Below, in pieces: positions 1 through 5,767 of a stretch of 9,361 bases of DNA. The position numbers were made by a program, and so were the translations under genes. The stretch comes from Rhodoferax sp. (lineage in GTDB: Bacteria; Pseudomonadota; Gammaproteobacteria; Burkholderiales; Burkholderiaceae_C). A model generated the notes under the pieces. The model was given only the letters and a program-made list of their open reading frames with translations, searched no databases and was not told the DNA's origin. The stretch lies in contig JAUXQA010000050.1 in assembly GCA_030683195.1 (NCBI GenBank), positions 1 through 9,361 on the forward strand. The letters run 5' to 3'. The number at the start of each line of letters is the position of its first letter. Position 1 is the first letter of the stretch.

Positions 1-601
1 CTTGGGTGCAGCGGCAAACAAAATGCGCGTCGATCGGCAACTGGAGCCGTTGCCATTGGCCAACTACCGTGCGATGGCGGGTGCAGGTGCGCGTGGGATG
101 ATTGGTGTTGCATTTGGTTTAACGCCAGAGCACCCGGATTTCCTGGCTTTGCGGGAAGAGTTTTTTGTAAATTATGAGCAATGCATGACTCAACGGACCT
201 ATGCTTTTGAGGGCGTCGTCAAGCTGATCGCCAACCTGGAGGCAATTGAGCTGCCTTGGGGTGTGGTTACCAACAAGTCCTCTCGGTTCTCACTCCCGCT
301 GACGCGTGCTATGCCCTTGTTTGCATCGGCTCGAACGATCGTCAGTGGTGATACGACTCCTCATGCCAAGCCGCATCCAGCGCCGCTACTAGAGGCGGCC
401 CAGCAAATCGGTGTTGACCCGGTTCGGTGCGTTTATGTTGGTGATGATGAGCGAGATATTGTTGCCGGTCTGGCAGCTGGTATGGGTACGGTCGCTGCGA
501 CCTATGGTTATCTAGGCCAAAAGACTGATCCTATGCAATGGGGAGCACATGCGACCATAAATTTTCCGGGGGCGCTATTGCAATTGCTTGCGAAGGCCTA
601 A
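1..601 (+). CDS. gph: Phosphoglycolate phosphatase, HAD superfamily (3' part, cut by window edge)
   Basis: This is the C-terminal 199 or so residues of a HAD-type phosphatase; codons begin at base 2 and the stop is TAA at 599-601. In the family, Gph dephosphorylates 2-phosphoglycolate in the cytoplasm, a product of DNA 3'-end repair and of RuBisCO oxygenation. Visible motifs, numbered from the first visible codon, are the motif II threonine in VVTNK (T90), the motif III lysine in KPHP (K123) and the motif IV acidic cluster GDDERD (147-152). The all-helical cap segment lies between the edge and about residue 65. The N-terminal DxDGT nucleophile motif is missing only because it lies left of the window; roughly 20 residues are lost compared with the usual length of about 220. 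The visible start matches the region just after that motif. The stop lies 12 bases before tmRNA. Gph rather than another HAD phosphatase is inferred from overall likeness. Confidence 0.85.
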   Translation, partial: LGAAANKMRVDRQLEPLPLANYRAMAGAGARGMIGVAFGLTPEHPDFLALREEFFVNYEQCMTQRTYAFEGVVKLIANLEAIELPWGVVTNKSSRFSLPLTRAMPLFASARTIVSGDTTPHAKPHPAPLLEAAQQIGVDPVRCVYVGDDERDIVAGLAAGMGTVAATYGYLGQKTDPMQWGAHATINFPGALLQLLAKA

Positions 602-604
602 AAT
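578..604 (+). promoter_or_regulatory. Candidate sigma-70 promoter for tmRNA inside the end of gph
   Basis: TAAAAT at 599-604 matches the -10 consensus at five of six positions and overlaps the gph stop codon. TTGCAA at 578-583 is a four-of-six -35 candidate, but the spacer is only 15 bases. Transcription would begin at about 611-614, at or just before the mature tmRNA 5' end. tmRNA is abundant and usually has its own promoter, and only 12 bases separate it from gph, so a promoter within the gph tail is expected. The exact boxes are my inference. Confidence 0.4.
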
Positions 605-613
605 AACTAACTT

Positions 614-1000
614 GGGGCTGCACTGGTTTCGACGTGGGTTCGGACGCGGTGTGGTGCATGTCGAGCTGAATGCGCTCGTAAAACAGATTCAAAAAAACTA
701 ACTGCAAACGACGAACGTTTCGCACTCGCGGCTTAATTGCCCGTGAGCTTTACAACAGCAGGCCGATAGGCTGGGCAAGGGGCTCCTAAAGTAATTTAGG
801 GACTCCCGGCTGTAAAGATAATTTTATCGGCTGGCTCTGGGCTGGGTACCTTAACCCGGGGCAAGAAAATAGGGTGCTGGCGTCCTGTGTAGCGTGTGGC
901 TGCGCGACACAGGTGGCGAGACTTAAATCAGACCACTAAGCATGTAGATCTGCCCGAACAAGGCTTGCGGACGGGGGTTCAAATCCCCCCAGCTCCACCA
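614..1000 (+). ncRNA. ssrA: Transfer-messenger RNA (tmRNA), one-piece form
   Basis: tmRNA rescues ribosomes stalled on broken mRNAs. It enters as an alanyl-tRNA mimic with SmpB, and translation then switches to its internal reading frame, adding a degradation tag. The acceptor stem pairs GGGGCTG (614-620) with CAGCTCC (990-996), followed by discriminator A997 and encoded CCA (998-1000). The third pair is G-U, the alanine identity element. The T arm is GGGGG (973-977), loop TTCAAAT, CCCCC (985-989). The 5' end carries the typical CTGGTTTCGACG block. The tag frame lies at 704-736. The 387-base length is normal for a one-piece tmRNA. The mature 5' end would be made by RNase P. No permuted two-piece arrangement is seen. 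Confidence 0.97.
704..736 (+). other. ssrA: tmRNA tag reading frame (ANDERFALAA-stop)
   Basis: The resume codon GCA at 704-706 opens a ten-codon frame, Ala-Asn-Asp-Glu-Arg-Phe-Ala-Leu-Ala-Ala, ending in TAA at 734-736. The first alanine here is encoded by the frame; a further alanine comes from the charged tRNA-like end. The LAA C-terminus is what ClpXP and ClpAP recognise. The ANDERFALAA form is consistent with betaproteobacteria. The A-rich, T-containing sequence just before the resume codon (690-703) fits the usual determinant of frame choice. Confidence 0.95.
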
Positions 1001-1011
1001 CACCGCATGAC

Positions 1012-1047
1012 AAAGGCCTCCAAGTAGCGATACTCGGAGGCCTTTTT
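1012..1047 (+). terminator. Rho-independent terminator of tmRNA
   Basis: A ten-base arm at 1012-1021 (AAAGGCCTCC) pairs perfectly with 1036-1045 (GGAGGCCTTT). Inside it, after one A-C mismatch (1022/1035), AGTA (1023-1026) pairs with TACT (1031-1034) around a GCGA tetraloop of the stable GNRA type. The stem runs into five Ts at 1043-1047. It lies 12 bases after the tmRNA CCA end and would terminate tmRNA and any gph read-through. Confidence 0.9.
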
Positions 1048-1368
1048 CATTGGTAAATCAATAGTTTACAGTGCAGCTGTCTGTCGAGGTTGATATTGAT
1101 TACCAACTGAACTGGGGAAGATTAATTGAGCCCGATAGACACTTGAATACGGCGCATCGAAGGCCACAAGTCCGTATCGTTTAGGCGCAACGCGCGGCAG
1201 TTCACCTTGGCGTTTTGTCAACATCCGGCAATCTGCGGGCGGCAGGGTGAGTGAGACTTGATTTGGCGACTGCTTTGTAGAAGTTTTTCGTAGCGCTGTG
1301 CCAGCTTTGTCCGTCAACTCGGCCCGCCAAGTAAGATGATCCTTTCACTATTTTTCATGTTTTTTTAC
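1048..1368. other. Intergenic stretch between tmRNA terminator and deaminase gene, no recognised gene
   Basis: About 320 bases without a gene I can identify. The plus strand has no substantial frame. The minus strand has one open frame (listed separately), with weak coding features. No tRNA, direct repeat or attachment-site duplicate of the tmRNA 3' end is visible here. A promoter for the following deaminase gene should lie in its right part. The best boxes I find are TTGTCC (1307-1312) and TAAGAT (1332-1337), with a 19-base spacer, which is weak. The T-rich segment 1341-1366 immediately precedes the ribosome binding site. Confidence 0.5.
1066..1317 (-). CDS. Unrecognised small ORF, doubtful
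   Basis: An 83-codon frame from a TTG (1315-1317) to TAA (1066-1068). It stays open upstream to a TGA at 1345-1347, but that extension contains no ATG. I do not recognise the product. It is basic, with several K, R and P residues, and shows no signal peptide, membrane segment or known motif. No convincing ribosome binding site precedes the TTG. Third codon positions are not clearly GC-enriched, unlike the neighbouring real genes. It could be a chance frame, a species-specific gene, or the decayed remnant of a gene. Nothing in the sequence ties it to a function. Confidence 0.15.
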   Translation of the reverse strand: MTDKAGTALRKTSTKQSPNQVSLTLPPADCRMLTKRQGELPRVAPKRYGLVAFDAPYSSVYRAQLIFPSSVGNQYQPRQTAAL

Positions 1369-1374
1369 AGGGAG
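1369..1374 (+). promoter_or_regulatory. Ribosome binding site that supports the GTG start of the deaminase
   Basis: AGGGAG at 1369-1374 lies nine bases before GTG 1384-1386 and twelve before the in-frame TTG 1387-1389. The spacing favours GTG as the start. Confidence 0.65.
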
Positions 1375-1383
1375 TGAGTCACT

Positions 1384-2424
1384 GTGTTGAAAGTCAAACC
1401 CGTTGCGGTTGATCGCCTGCCAGCGCTGCTGCAACTGATGCCCAAGGCAGAGTTGCACATGCATATCGAGGGCTCGCTGGAGCCTGAGTTGATGTTTGCG
1501 CTAGCACAGCGCAACGGCGTTGCCATGGCTTACGAGGATGTTGAAGCACTGCGCAGGGCGTATGTATTCGATGATCTCCAGAGTTTTCTTGATATCTACC
1601 ACGCTGGAACCTTGGTGCTGCGCACTGAGCAGGACTTCTATGACATGGCGCACGCCTATCTGGCGCGTGCAGCGGCAGATCACGTCGTGCATACTGAGTT
1701 GTTCTTCGATACCCAGACGCACACCGGCCATGGCGTGAGCGTCGAAGTTGTCATCAATGGGTTGCATCGGGCTTGCGTGGATGCTCAGGCTGAATTTGGC
1801 ATGAGCGCTTCTCTAATCCTGTGCTTTTTGCGCCACCTGAGTGAAGAGGCCGCATTTGAATGCCTGGAGCAGGTCTTGCCGCTGCGTGACAAGTTGGTAG
1901 GAGTGGGGCTGGCGTCGAGTGAAATGGGGCATCCGCCCGAAAAATTTGCCCGGGTTTTCGCCCGCTGTCGCGCTTTGGGCCTGCGCTTGGTGGCACACGC
2001 GGGGGAAGAGGGGCCGCCGGCCTACATCTGGAGCGCGTTGGATGTCCTCAAGGTCGAACGCATTGACCACGGTGTCCAGGCGATGAAAGATTCGGCGTTG
2101 ATGGCGCGTCTGGTGAAAGACCGCATACCGCTGACGGTGTGTCCGCTGTCCAATTTGAAGCTGCGAGTGGTCTCCAATCTGGCGCAACACAATCTGGGGC
2201 AGTTGTTGCAGGCGGGGATTGTGGCGACCGTCAACTCCGATGACCCGTCTTACTTTGGTGGCTATATCAACCAAAACTTCACAGAGACGTTCGCCGCGCT
2301 GGCACTTACAGCCCAGGACGCCTACCAGTTGGCACACAATAGTTTCGAGGCGAGCTTCATTGACGAGGCGCAGAAGCGGGCCTTCCAGGATCGTCTTGCA
2401 TCCACATTCGAGACGTTTCAATAG
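1384..2424 (+). CDS. Adenine/adenosine deaminase, probably adenine-specific
   Basis: A 346-residue cytoplasmic metallo-deaminase of the adenosine deaminase family, which hydrolyses the 6-amino group of adenine or adenosine, giving hypoxanthine or inosine. Zinc and catalytic residues are visible in order: HMH (H25, H27), HAGEE (H205, catalytic E208), the RIDHG histidine (H229) and SDDPSYFGG (D286, D287). The IEGSLEPE sequence after the first histidines, and HAGEEGPPAYIW, resemble the adenine deaminase branch (fungal Aah1, Pseudomonas PA0148) more than classical adenosine deaminase, which has a DGS-type sequence at the first site. I therefore favour adenine as substrate; automated annotation often says adenosine deaminase. 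The gene starts with GTG, supported by AGGGAG nine bases upstream, and ends at TAG 2422-2424. A terminator separates it from the following binding-protein gene, but both face the same way and share a purine theme. Confidence 0.9.
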   Translation: MLKVKPVAVDRLPALLQLMPKAELHMHIEGSLEPELMFALAQRNGVAMAYEDVEALRRAYVFDDLQSFLDIYHAGTLVLRTEQDFYDMAHAYLARAAADHVVHTELFFDTQTHTGHGVSVEVVINGLHRACVDAQAEFGMSASLILCFLRHLSEEAAFECLEQVLPLRDKLVGVGLASSEMGHPPEKFARVFARCRALGLRLVAHAGEEGPPAYIWSALDVLKVERIDHGVQAMKDSALMARLVKDRIPLTVCPLSNLKLRVVSNLAQHNLGQLLQAGIVATVNSDDPSYFGGYINQNFTETFAALALTAQDAYQLAHNSFEASFIDEAQKRAFQDRLASTFETFQ

Positions 2425-2476
2425 GCAAACCCGCTCCCCAAAAGGTACGACGCAAGAGACCCGTTAAAATCTCGCT

Positions 2477-2507
2477 CAAGGCCCGTTGCTCCGGCGGGCC
2501 TTGTTTT
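2477..2507 (+). terminator. Rho-independent terminator after the deaminase gene
   Basis: A perfect nine-base arm CAAGGCCCG (2477-2485) pairs with CGGGCCTTG (2495-2503) around a nine-base loop, followed by four Ts (2504-2507). It stands 53 bases after the deaminase stop and 28 before the next start codon. It should end or attenuate deaminase transcription and separate it from the binding-protein gene. A TAAAAT at 2465-2470 just upstream has no good -35 partner. Confidence 0.75.
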
Positions 2508-2535
2508 ATGTTTCGGAGCCATGTAGAGGACTACC

Positions 2536-3627
2536 ATGTACAAAAACCTCGCCGCCGCGTTCGCGGCCGCCTGTTTTATTTCGCCCGCTTTTTCACAAAT
2601 TAATCCAGCGCCGCTTGGCGCAGCTCCGCTGAAGGCCGGCTTTCTTTATGTGGCGCCGCTCAATGATGTTGGTTGGGTTCGCCAGCATGACGAAGGGCGC
2701 CGTGCGGTTGAGGCGGCCTTGGGTGCCCGGGTCAAGACCAGTTATGTCGAAAACGTTGCAGAAGGACCCGATGCAGAACGCGTGATTCGCGATTTAGTTG
2801 CGACCGGTCACAAGCTCATTTTTACGCCCAGTTTTGGCTATATGGAGCCGACCTTAAAGGTCGCGAAGGAGTTTCCGGAAGTCAGGTTTGAATCCATTAC
2901 CGGTTACAAGACCGCTCCCAACGTGGCGGTGGCCAATGCCCGCTATTACGAAGGCCGGTACTTGGCCGGCGTCGCTAGCGGGCGCATGACAACAAGCAAT
3001 GTGGCAGGTTACATCGCAGGTTTCCCCATTCCTGAGGTGTTGCAAGGCATCAATGCGTTTGCTTTGGGCATGCGCTCGGTCAACCCGAAGGCTGAGGTCA
3101 AGGTCGTTTGGCTCAATGCGTGGTTTGACCCAACGCGCGAGCGCGACGCGGCGATGACGCTGTTCAATCAGAACGTGGATGTCATTGCTTTCCATACCGG
3201 TTCATCGGCGGTGATGGTGGCGGCTCAGGAGCGTGGCAAGTTGGCGGTCGGTTATCACTCTGACATGCGCAAAGTGGCGCCTGATGCGCAAATTGTGGCT
3301 GTCACGCACCAGTGGGGCGACTACTACACGCGCCGGGCACAGGCGGTGCTCGATGGCACCTGGAAAACAGGCGTGGTCTGGGGAGGCGTGCGCGAAGGCA
3401 TGATAAATGTCGACGGCTTTGGCTCGAAAGTGCCAAAAACGGTGCAAACCGAGGTGCTGGCGCGTCAACGTGACATCGCCGCAGGTCAACTGCATCCATT
3501 TCACGCTAGACAGTCGGTACTGGACAACGAGGGTCGCGAGGTTATTGCCAAAGGCCAGACCCTGACGGATGAGCAAATCCTCAAAATGAACTGGTTAGTG
3601 CAAGGCGTCCAGGGCAAGCTGCCCTGA
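2536..3627 (+). CDS. BMP-family ABC transporter substrate-binding protein (likely purine/nucleoside)
   Basis: A 363-residue periplasmic binding protein of the BMP (Bmp/Med/PnrA) family. Characterised PnrA-like members bind nucleosides for an ABC importer. The first 20 residues form a Sec signal peptide: a lysine near the start, an alanine-rich core and likely cleavage after AFS (residues 18-20). C13 lies within the hydrophobic core, so a lipoprotein form seems unlikely. Family-typical stretches follow: GFLYVAPLNDVGW (about 35-47), GRYLAGVASGRMT (about 140-152), AGFPIPEVLQGINAFALG, and WFDPTRERDAA with FHTGSSAVM in the C-terminal lobe. AGAGGA at 2525-2530 sits five bases before the ATG. No permease or ATPase gene adjoins it; its partners must lie elsewhere or be absent. 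The purine ligand is inferred from flanking adenine and guanine deaminase genes. The stop is TGA 3625-3627, 78 bases before guanine deaminase, with no terminator between, so co-transcription is plausible. Confidence 0.88.
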   Translation: MYKNLAAAFAAACFISPAFSQINPAPLGAAPLKAGFLYVAPLNDVGWVRQHDEGRRAVEAALGARVKTSYVENVAEGPDAERVIRDLVATGHKLIFTPSFGYMEPTLKVAKEFPEVRFESITGYKTAPNVAVANARYYEGRYLAGVASGRMTTSNVAGYIAGFPIPEVLQGINAFALGMRSVNPKAEVKVVWLNAWFDPTRERDAAMTLFNQNVDVIAFHTGSSAVMVAAQERGKLAVGYHSDMRKVAPDAQIVAVTHQWGDYYTRRAQAVLDGTWKTGVVWGGVREGMINVDGFGSKVPKTVQTEVLARQRDIAAGQLHPFHARQSVLDNEGREVIAKGQTLTDEQILKMNWLVQGVQGKLP

Positions 3628-3705
3628 TCGCTTGATAAAGGCGCGATATAGTCTATTTGGTCCGAGGTATGGCTTCGCGCGGGCGTGGGGTTAAGCTCCT
3701 GAGAT

Positions 3706-5034
3706 ATGAAAGCTTACCGCGCATCCATCCTCCGTTTTGACACCGATCGGGAGCCGCGCCACTCGGCCATCTTTGAAAAAGATGGTTTGTTGGTGGTAGG
3801 GCCTGATTTTCAAGGCACTCAGGTCGTTCAAGCCGTGGGTCCTTACGAGGACGTGAAGCGCAAGTTTCCCGAGGTGCCTGTCGAGCACCTGCCGGGTCGC
3901 ATCATCGCTCCTGGCTTTGTTGACTTGCACATTCACTACCCACAGACTAACGTCATTGGATCGCCCGCCGAGGGCTTGCTTCCCTGGCTGGAGAATTACA
4001 CTTTTCCGGAAGAAAAACGCTTTGCAGCCGCTGAATACAGTCAGCAAGCAGCTGCTTTTTTTATAGCAGAGATGCTGCGCAATGGGGTGACGACCGCCCT
4101 GGCATTTGCGACCTCCCATCCTGAATCCGTCAATGCCTTGTTCAACGAGGCATTGCGGCATCGCCTGCGTCTCATCACCGGGCTGTGCCTGATGGATCGG
4201 CATGCGCCTGCCGACCTGTTGAACCGTGCCGCACACGATTGCGCACGTGATGCCACCGAGCAAAGCCTGCTTGATTCTGAGGTCCTGATCCAGAAGTGGC
4301 ATGGCAAGGGGCGTTTGGGCTATGCGATCACACCGCGTTTTGCGCCCACCTGTTCGCCGGCGCAATTGAGTGGGGCGGGCGAACTGGCTGCGAAATATCC
4401 CGATGTCTGGATTCAGTCGCATGTCGCTGAAAACAAGGACGAGATTGCCTGGGCACGCCAGTTGTTCCCTGATTCGCGCAGTTACCTGTCGACTTACGCC
4501 GATTTTGGTCTGATGCGTGAACGCGCCATGTATGCGCACTGCATTCATTTTGACGATGAAGACCGTATCCTGATGGCTGAAACGAAAACAGCAGCGGCCG
4601 TTTGTCCGACCAGTAATCTGTTCCTGGGCAGTGGATTCTTTGACTATGTGGCGGCGGATCGAGCCGGCTTTTCATATGGGCTGGCGAGCGACGTGGGCGG
4701 GGGAACCAGCTTCAGTCCTTTTCACACCATGCTGGCAGCCTATTACGTAGGACGAGAGGGGCAAACCAAGCCAGGTTTGTCGCTGTCACCTCAACAGCTT
4801 TGGTGGCAGCACACGGCGGGTGCGGCGTCGGCCTTAGGGCTGGATGGCCGAAAGGGCGGCCCGGCGGTGGGCAATTTGCTGCCGGGTTATGAGGCTGATT
4901 TTGTCGTTCTGAACCCGCAGGCAACGCCTTTGCTGGCTTTCAGGACGGGCAATTCAAACAGTCTGGATGAACTGCTTTTTGCCATGATCGTTCTGGGTGA
5001 CGATCGGTTGGTTGAAAAGACAGTGATTTCCTGA
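3706..5034 (+). CDS. guaD: Guanine deaminase
   Basis: A 442-residue cytoplasmic amidohydrolase that converts guanine to xanthine and ammonia, the entry step of guanine catabolism. It has the usual length and motif order: PGFVDLHIH with zinc ligands H75 and H77, PRFAPTCS (210-217) for purine contact, SHVAEN with H239 and the acid E242, YAHCIHF with H278, and ASDVGGG with the metal-binding D329. The C-terminal part re-enters the small beta-domain (GYEADFVVLNP). The start ATG 3706 fits the family N-terminus (MKAYRASILRF), although no good Shine-Dalgarno sequence stands at the right distance; GAG at 3701-3703 is too close. This may indicate coupling to the upstream binding-protein gene or weak translation. 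Together with the adenine deaminase it covers deamination of both purine bases. A run of seven Ts lies in the frame at 4056-4062 without disrupting it. Confidence 0.95.
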   Translation: MKAYRASILRFDTDREPRHSAIFEKDGLLVVGPDFQGTQVVQAVGPYEDVKRKFPEVPVEHLPGRIIAPGFVDLHIHYPQTNVIGSPAEGLLPWLENYTFPEEKRFAAAEYSQQAAAFFIAEMLRNGVTTALAFATSHPESVNALFNEALRHRLRLITGLCLMDRHAPADLLNRAAHDCARDATEQSLLDSEVLIQKWHGKGRLGYAITPRFAPTCSPAQLSGAGELAAKYPDVWIQSHVAENKDEIAWARQLFPDSRSYLSTYADFGLMRERAMYAHCIHFDDEDRILMAETKTAAAVCPTSNLFLGSGFFDYVAADRAGFSYGLASDVGGGTSFSPFHTMLAAYYVGREGQTKPGLSLSPQQLWWQHTAGAASALGLDGRKGGPAVGNLLPGYEADFVVLNPQATPLLAFRTGNSNSLDELLFAMIVLGDDRLVEKTVIS

Positions 5035-5087
5035 AATTAATGTCAAATCGGTCGCTAGCCGAATGATTTATTGGGTCGTCTTGTCTT

Positions 5088-5115
5088 TTTTCATAGCAAG
5101 TGCCGAGCTTACAAT
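5088..5115 (+). promoter_or_regulatory. Candidate sigma-70 promoter for dcd
   Basis: TACAAT at 5110-5115 matches the -10 consensus at five of six positions. TTTTCA at 5088-5093 is a four-of-six -35 candidate with a 16-base spacer. Transcription would start near 5122, giving a leader of about 20 bases that includes the ribosome binding site AGGAG (5127-5131). The preceding guanine deaminase has no clear terminator, so some read-through is possible. Confidence 0.45.
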
Positions 5116-5126
5116 CTGCGAAAATT

Positions 5127-5131
5127 AGGAG
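5127..5131 (+). promoter_or_regulatory. Ribosome binding site fixing the dcd start
   Basis: AGGAG at 5127-5131 lies ten bases before ATG 5142. The open frame extends left to a GTG at 5100, but that codon lacks a ribosome binding site and would precede the -10 box. The family N-terminus (M-x-IKSDxWIRRMA) begins at 5142. Confidence 0.7.
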
Positions 5132-5141
5132 TTTCGCCACC

Positions 5142-5708
5142 ATGACAATCAAAAGTGACAATTGGATTCGCCGCATGGCCGAGACAACCGGAATGATAGA
5201 GCCCTTCGAGCCGAGGCAAGTGCGCGAACGCGAGGGCAAAAAAATCATCAGCTATGGCACGAGCAGCTACGGCTATGACATCCGCTGCGCCCCGGAATTC
5301 AAGGTATTCACCAATATCCACAGTACCGTCGTGGACCCAAAGAATTTTGATGAGAAGAGCTTCGTTGATTTCTATGGTGACAGTTGCATCATTCCACCCA
5401 ACAGTTTTGCGCTGGCTCGGACCGTGGAGTATTTCCGTATTCCGCGCAACGTTTTGACCATTTGCCTGGGCAAAAGTACCTACGCCCGCTGCGGAATTAT
5501 TGTGAATGTCACGCCTTTTGAGCCCGAGTGGGAGGGCTACGTGACGCTTGAGTTCTCGAACACGACGCCCCTGCCGGCCAAAATTTATGCGGGCGAGGGT
5601 TGTGCCCAGGTTCTGTTTTTCGAGAGCGACGAGGTGTGTGAGACAAGCTACAAAGACCGGGGCGGCAAATATCAGGGCCAGGTTGGCGTAACACTGCCTA
5701 AGGCTTGA
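5142..5708 (+). CDS. dcd: dCTP deaminase
   Basis: A 188-residue enzyme that deaminates dCTP to dUTP, the main source of dUMP for thymidylate synthesis in Gram-negative bacteria; family members act as cytoplasmic homotrimers. Visible motifs are the N-terminal IKSDNWIRRMA, SYGTSSYGYDIR (37-48), GKSTYARCG with K111, S112 and R116, and TPFEPEWEGYVTLEFSNT, whose E137 corresponds by eye to the catalytic glutamate (E138 in E. coli). The C-terminal GGKYQGQ closes over the nucleotide. The length fits the deaminase-only family; a fused dUTPase activity, as in some archaeal enzymes, cannot be excluded from sequence alone but is not expected. The start is chosen at ATG 5142 rather than the longer frame. 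It probably has its own promoter and may share a transcript with the metallopeptidase gene 55 bases downstream. Confidence 0.96.
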   Translation: MTIKSDNWIRRMAETTGMIEPFEPRQVREREGKKIISYGTSSYGYDIRCAPEFKVFTNIHSTVVDPKNFDEKSFVDFYGDSCIIPPNSFALARTVEYFRIPRNVLTICLGKSTYARCGIIVNVTPFEPEWEGYVTLEFSNTTPLPAKIYAGEGCAQVLFFESDEVCETSYKDRGGKYQGQVGVTLPKA

Positions 5709-5767
5709 TCATGACAGCAATATTTTGCCCGCTGCACATTGACCTCACTCAAGCCGTTCTGTCATGA
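5709..5767. repeat. 9-bp perfect inverted repeat spanning the dcd-metallopeptidase spacer
   Basis: TCATGACAG (5709-5717) is the exact reverse complement of CTGTCATGA (5759-5767), with 41 bases between. The right arm includes the ATG of the metallopeptidase gene (5764-5766), and the left arm follows the dcd stop directly. In mRNA the arms could pair and hide that start codon, or they could be binding half-sites in DNA. Both arms contain the self-complementary TCATGA. Function is inference only. Confidence 0.45.
5711..5767 (+). CDS. Possible 18-residue leader ORF overlapping the metallopeptidase start
   Basis: ATG 5711 opens a frame of 18 codons (MTAIFCPLHIDLTQAVLS) ending in TGA 5765-5767. 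Its stop overlaps the downstream start as ATGA (5764-5767), the classic layout for translational coupling. It begins two bases after the dcd stop; AAGG (about 5700-5703) is a weak ribosome binding site seven bases before it. Because the metallopeptidase ATG has no visible Shine-Dalgarno sequence of its own, ribosomes ending this frame could supply initiation. A chance ORF of this length is common, so confidence is low. Confidence 0.25.
   Translation: MTAIFCPLHIDLTQAVLS

Noticed and set aside
1813..2421. Long minus-strand frame of 202 codons inside the adenine deaminase gene
   Set aside because: It is the shadow of a well-supported metallo-deaminase on the opposite strand and shows no recognisable motif.
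3611..3625. Hairpin AGGGCA-AGC-TGCCCT at the end of the BMP-family gene
   Set aside because: The stem is only six pairs with a three-base loop, lies mostly in coding sequence, and is not followed by a T run, so it is not a credible terminator.
4046..4062. Palindrome AAGCAGCTGCTT followed by seven Ts inside guaD, resembling an internal terminator or slippage site
   Set aside because: As a palindrome without a loop it makes a weak hairpin, and the bases encode an ordinary alanine- and phenylalanine-containing helix of guanine deaminase with no frame disruption.
3691..4548. Minus-strand frame of 285 codons opposite guaD
   Set aside because: guaD on the plus strand has every catalytic motif; the opposite frame is a by-product of its GC-rich codon pattern.
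5035..5092. Possible terminator after guaD at the T-rich segment 5081-5091
   Set aside because: The only nearby stem (TCGG/CCGA around 5048-5062) is four pairs long and more than 20 bases from the T run.
5100..5141. Longer dcd start at GTG 5100
   Set aside because: It precedes the likely -10 box, has no ribosome binding site, and adds residues not found at the family N-terminus; ATG 5142 fits on all counts.
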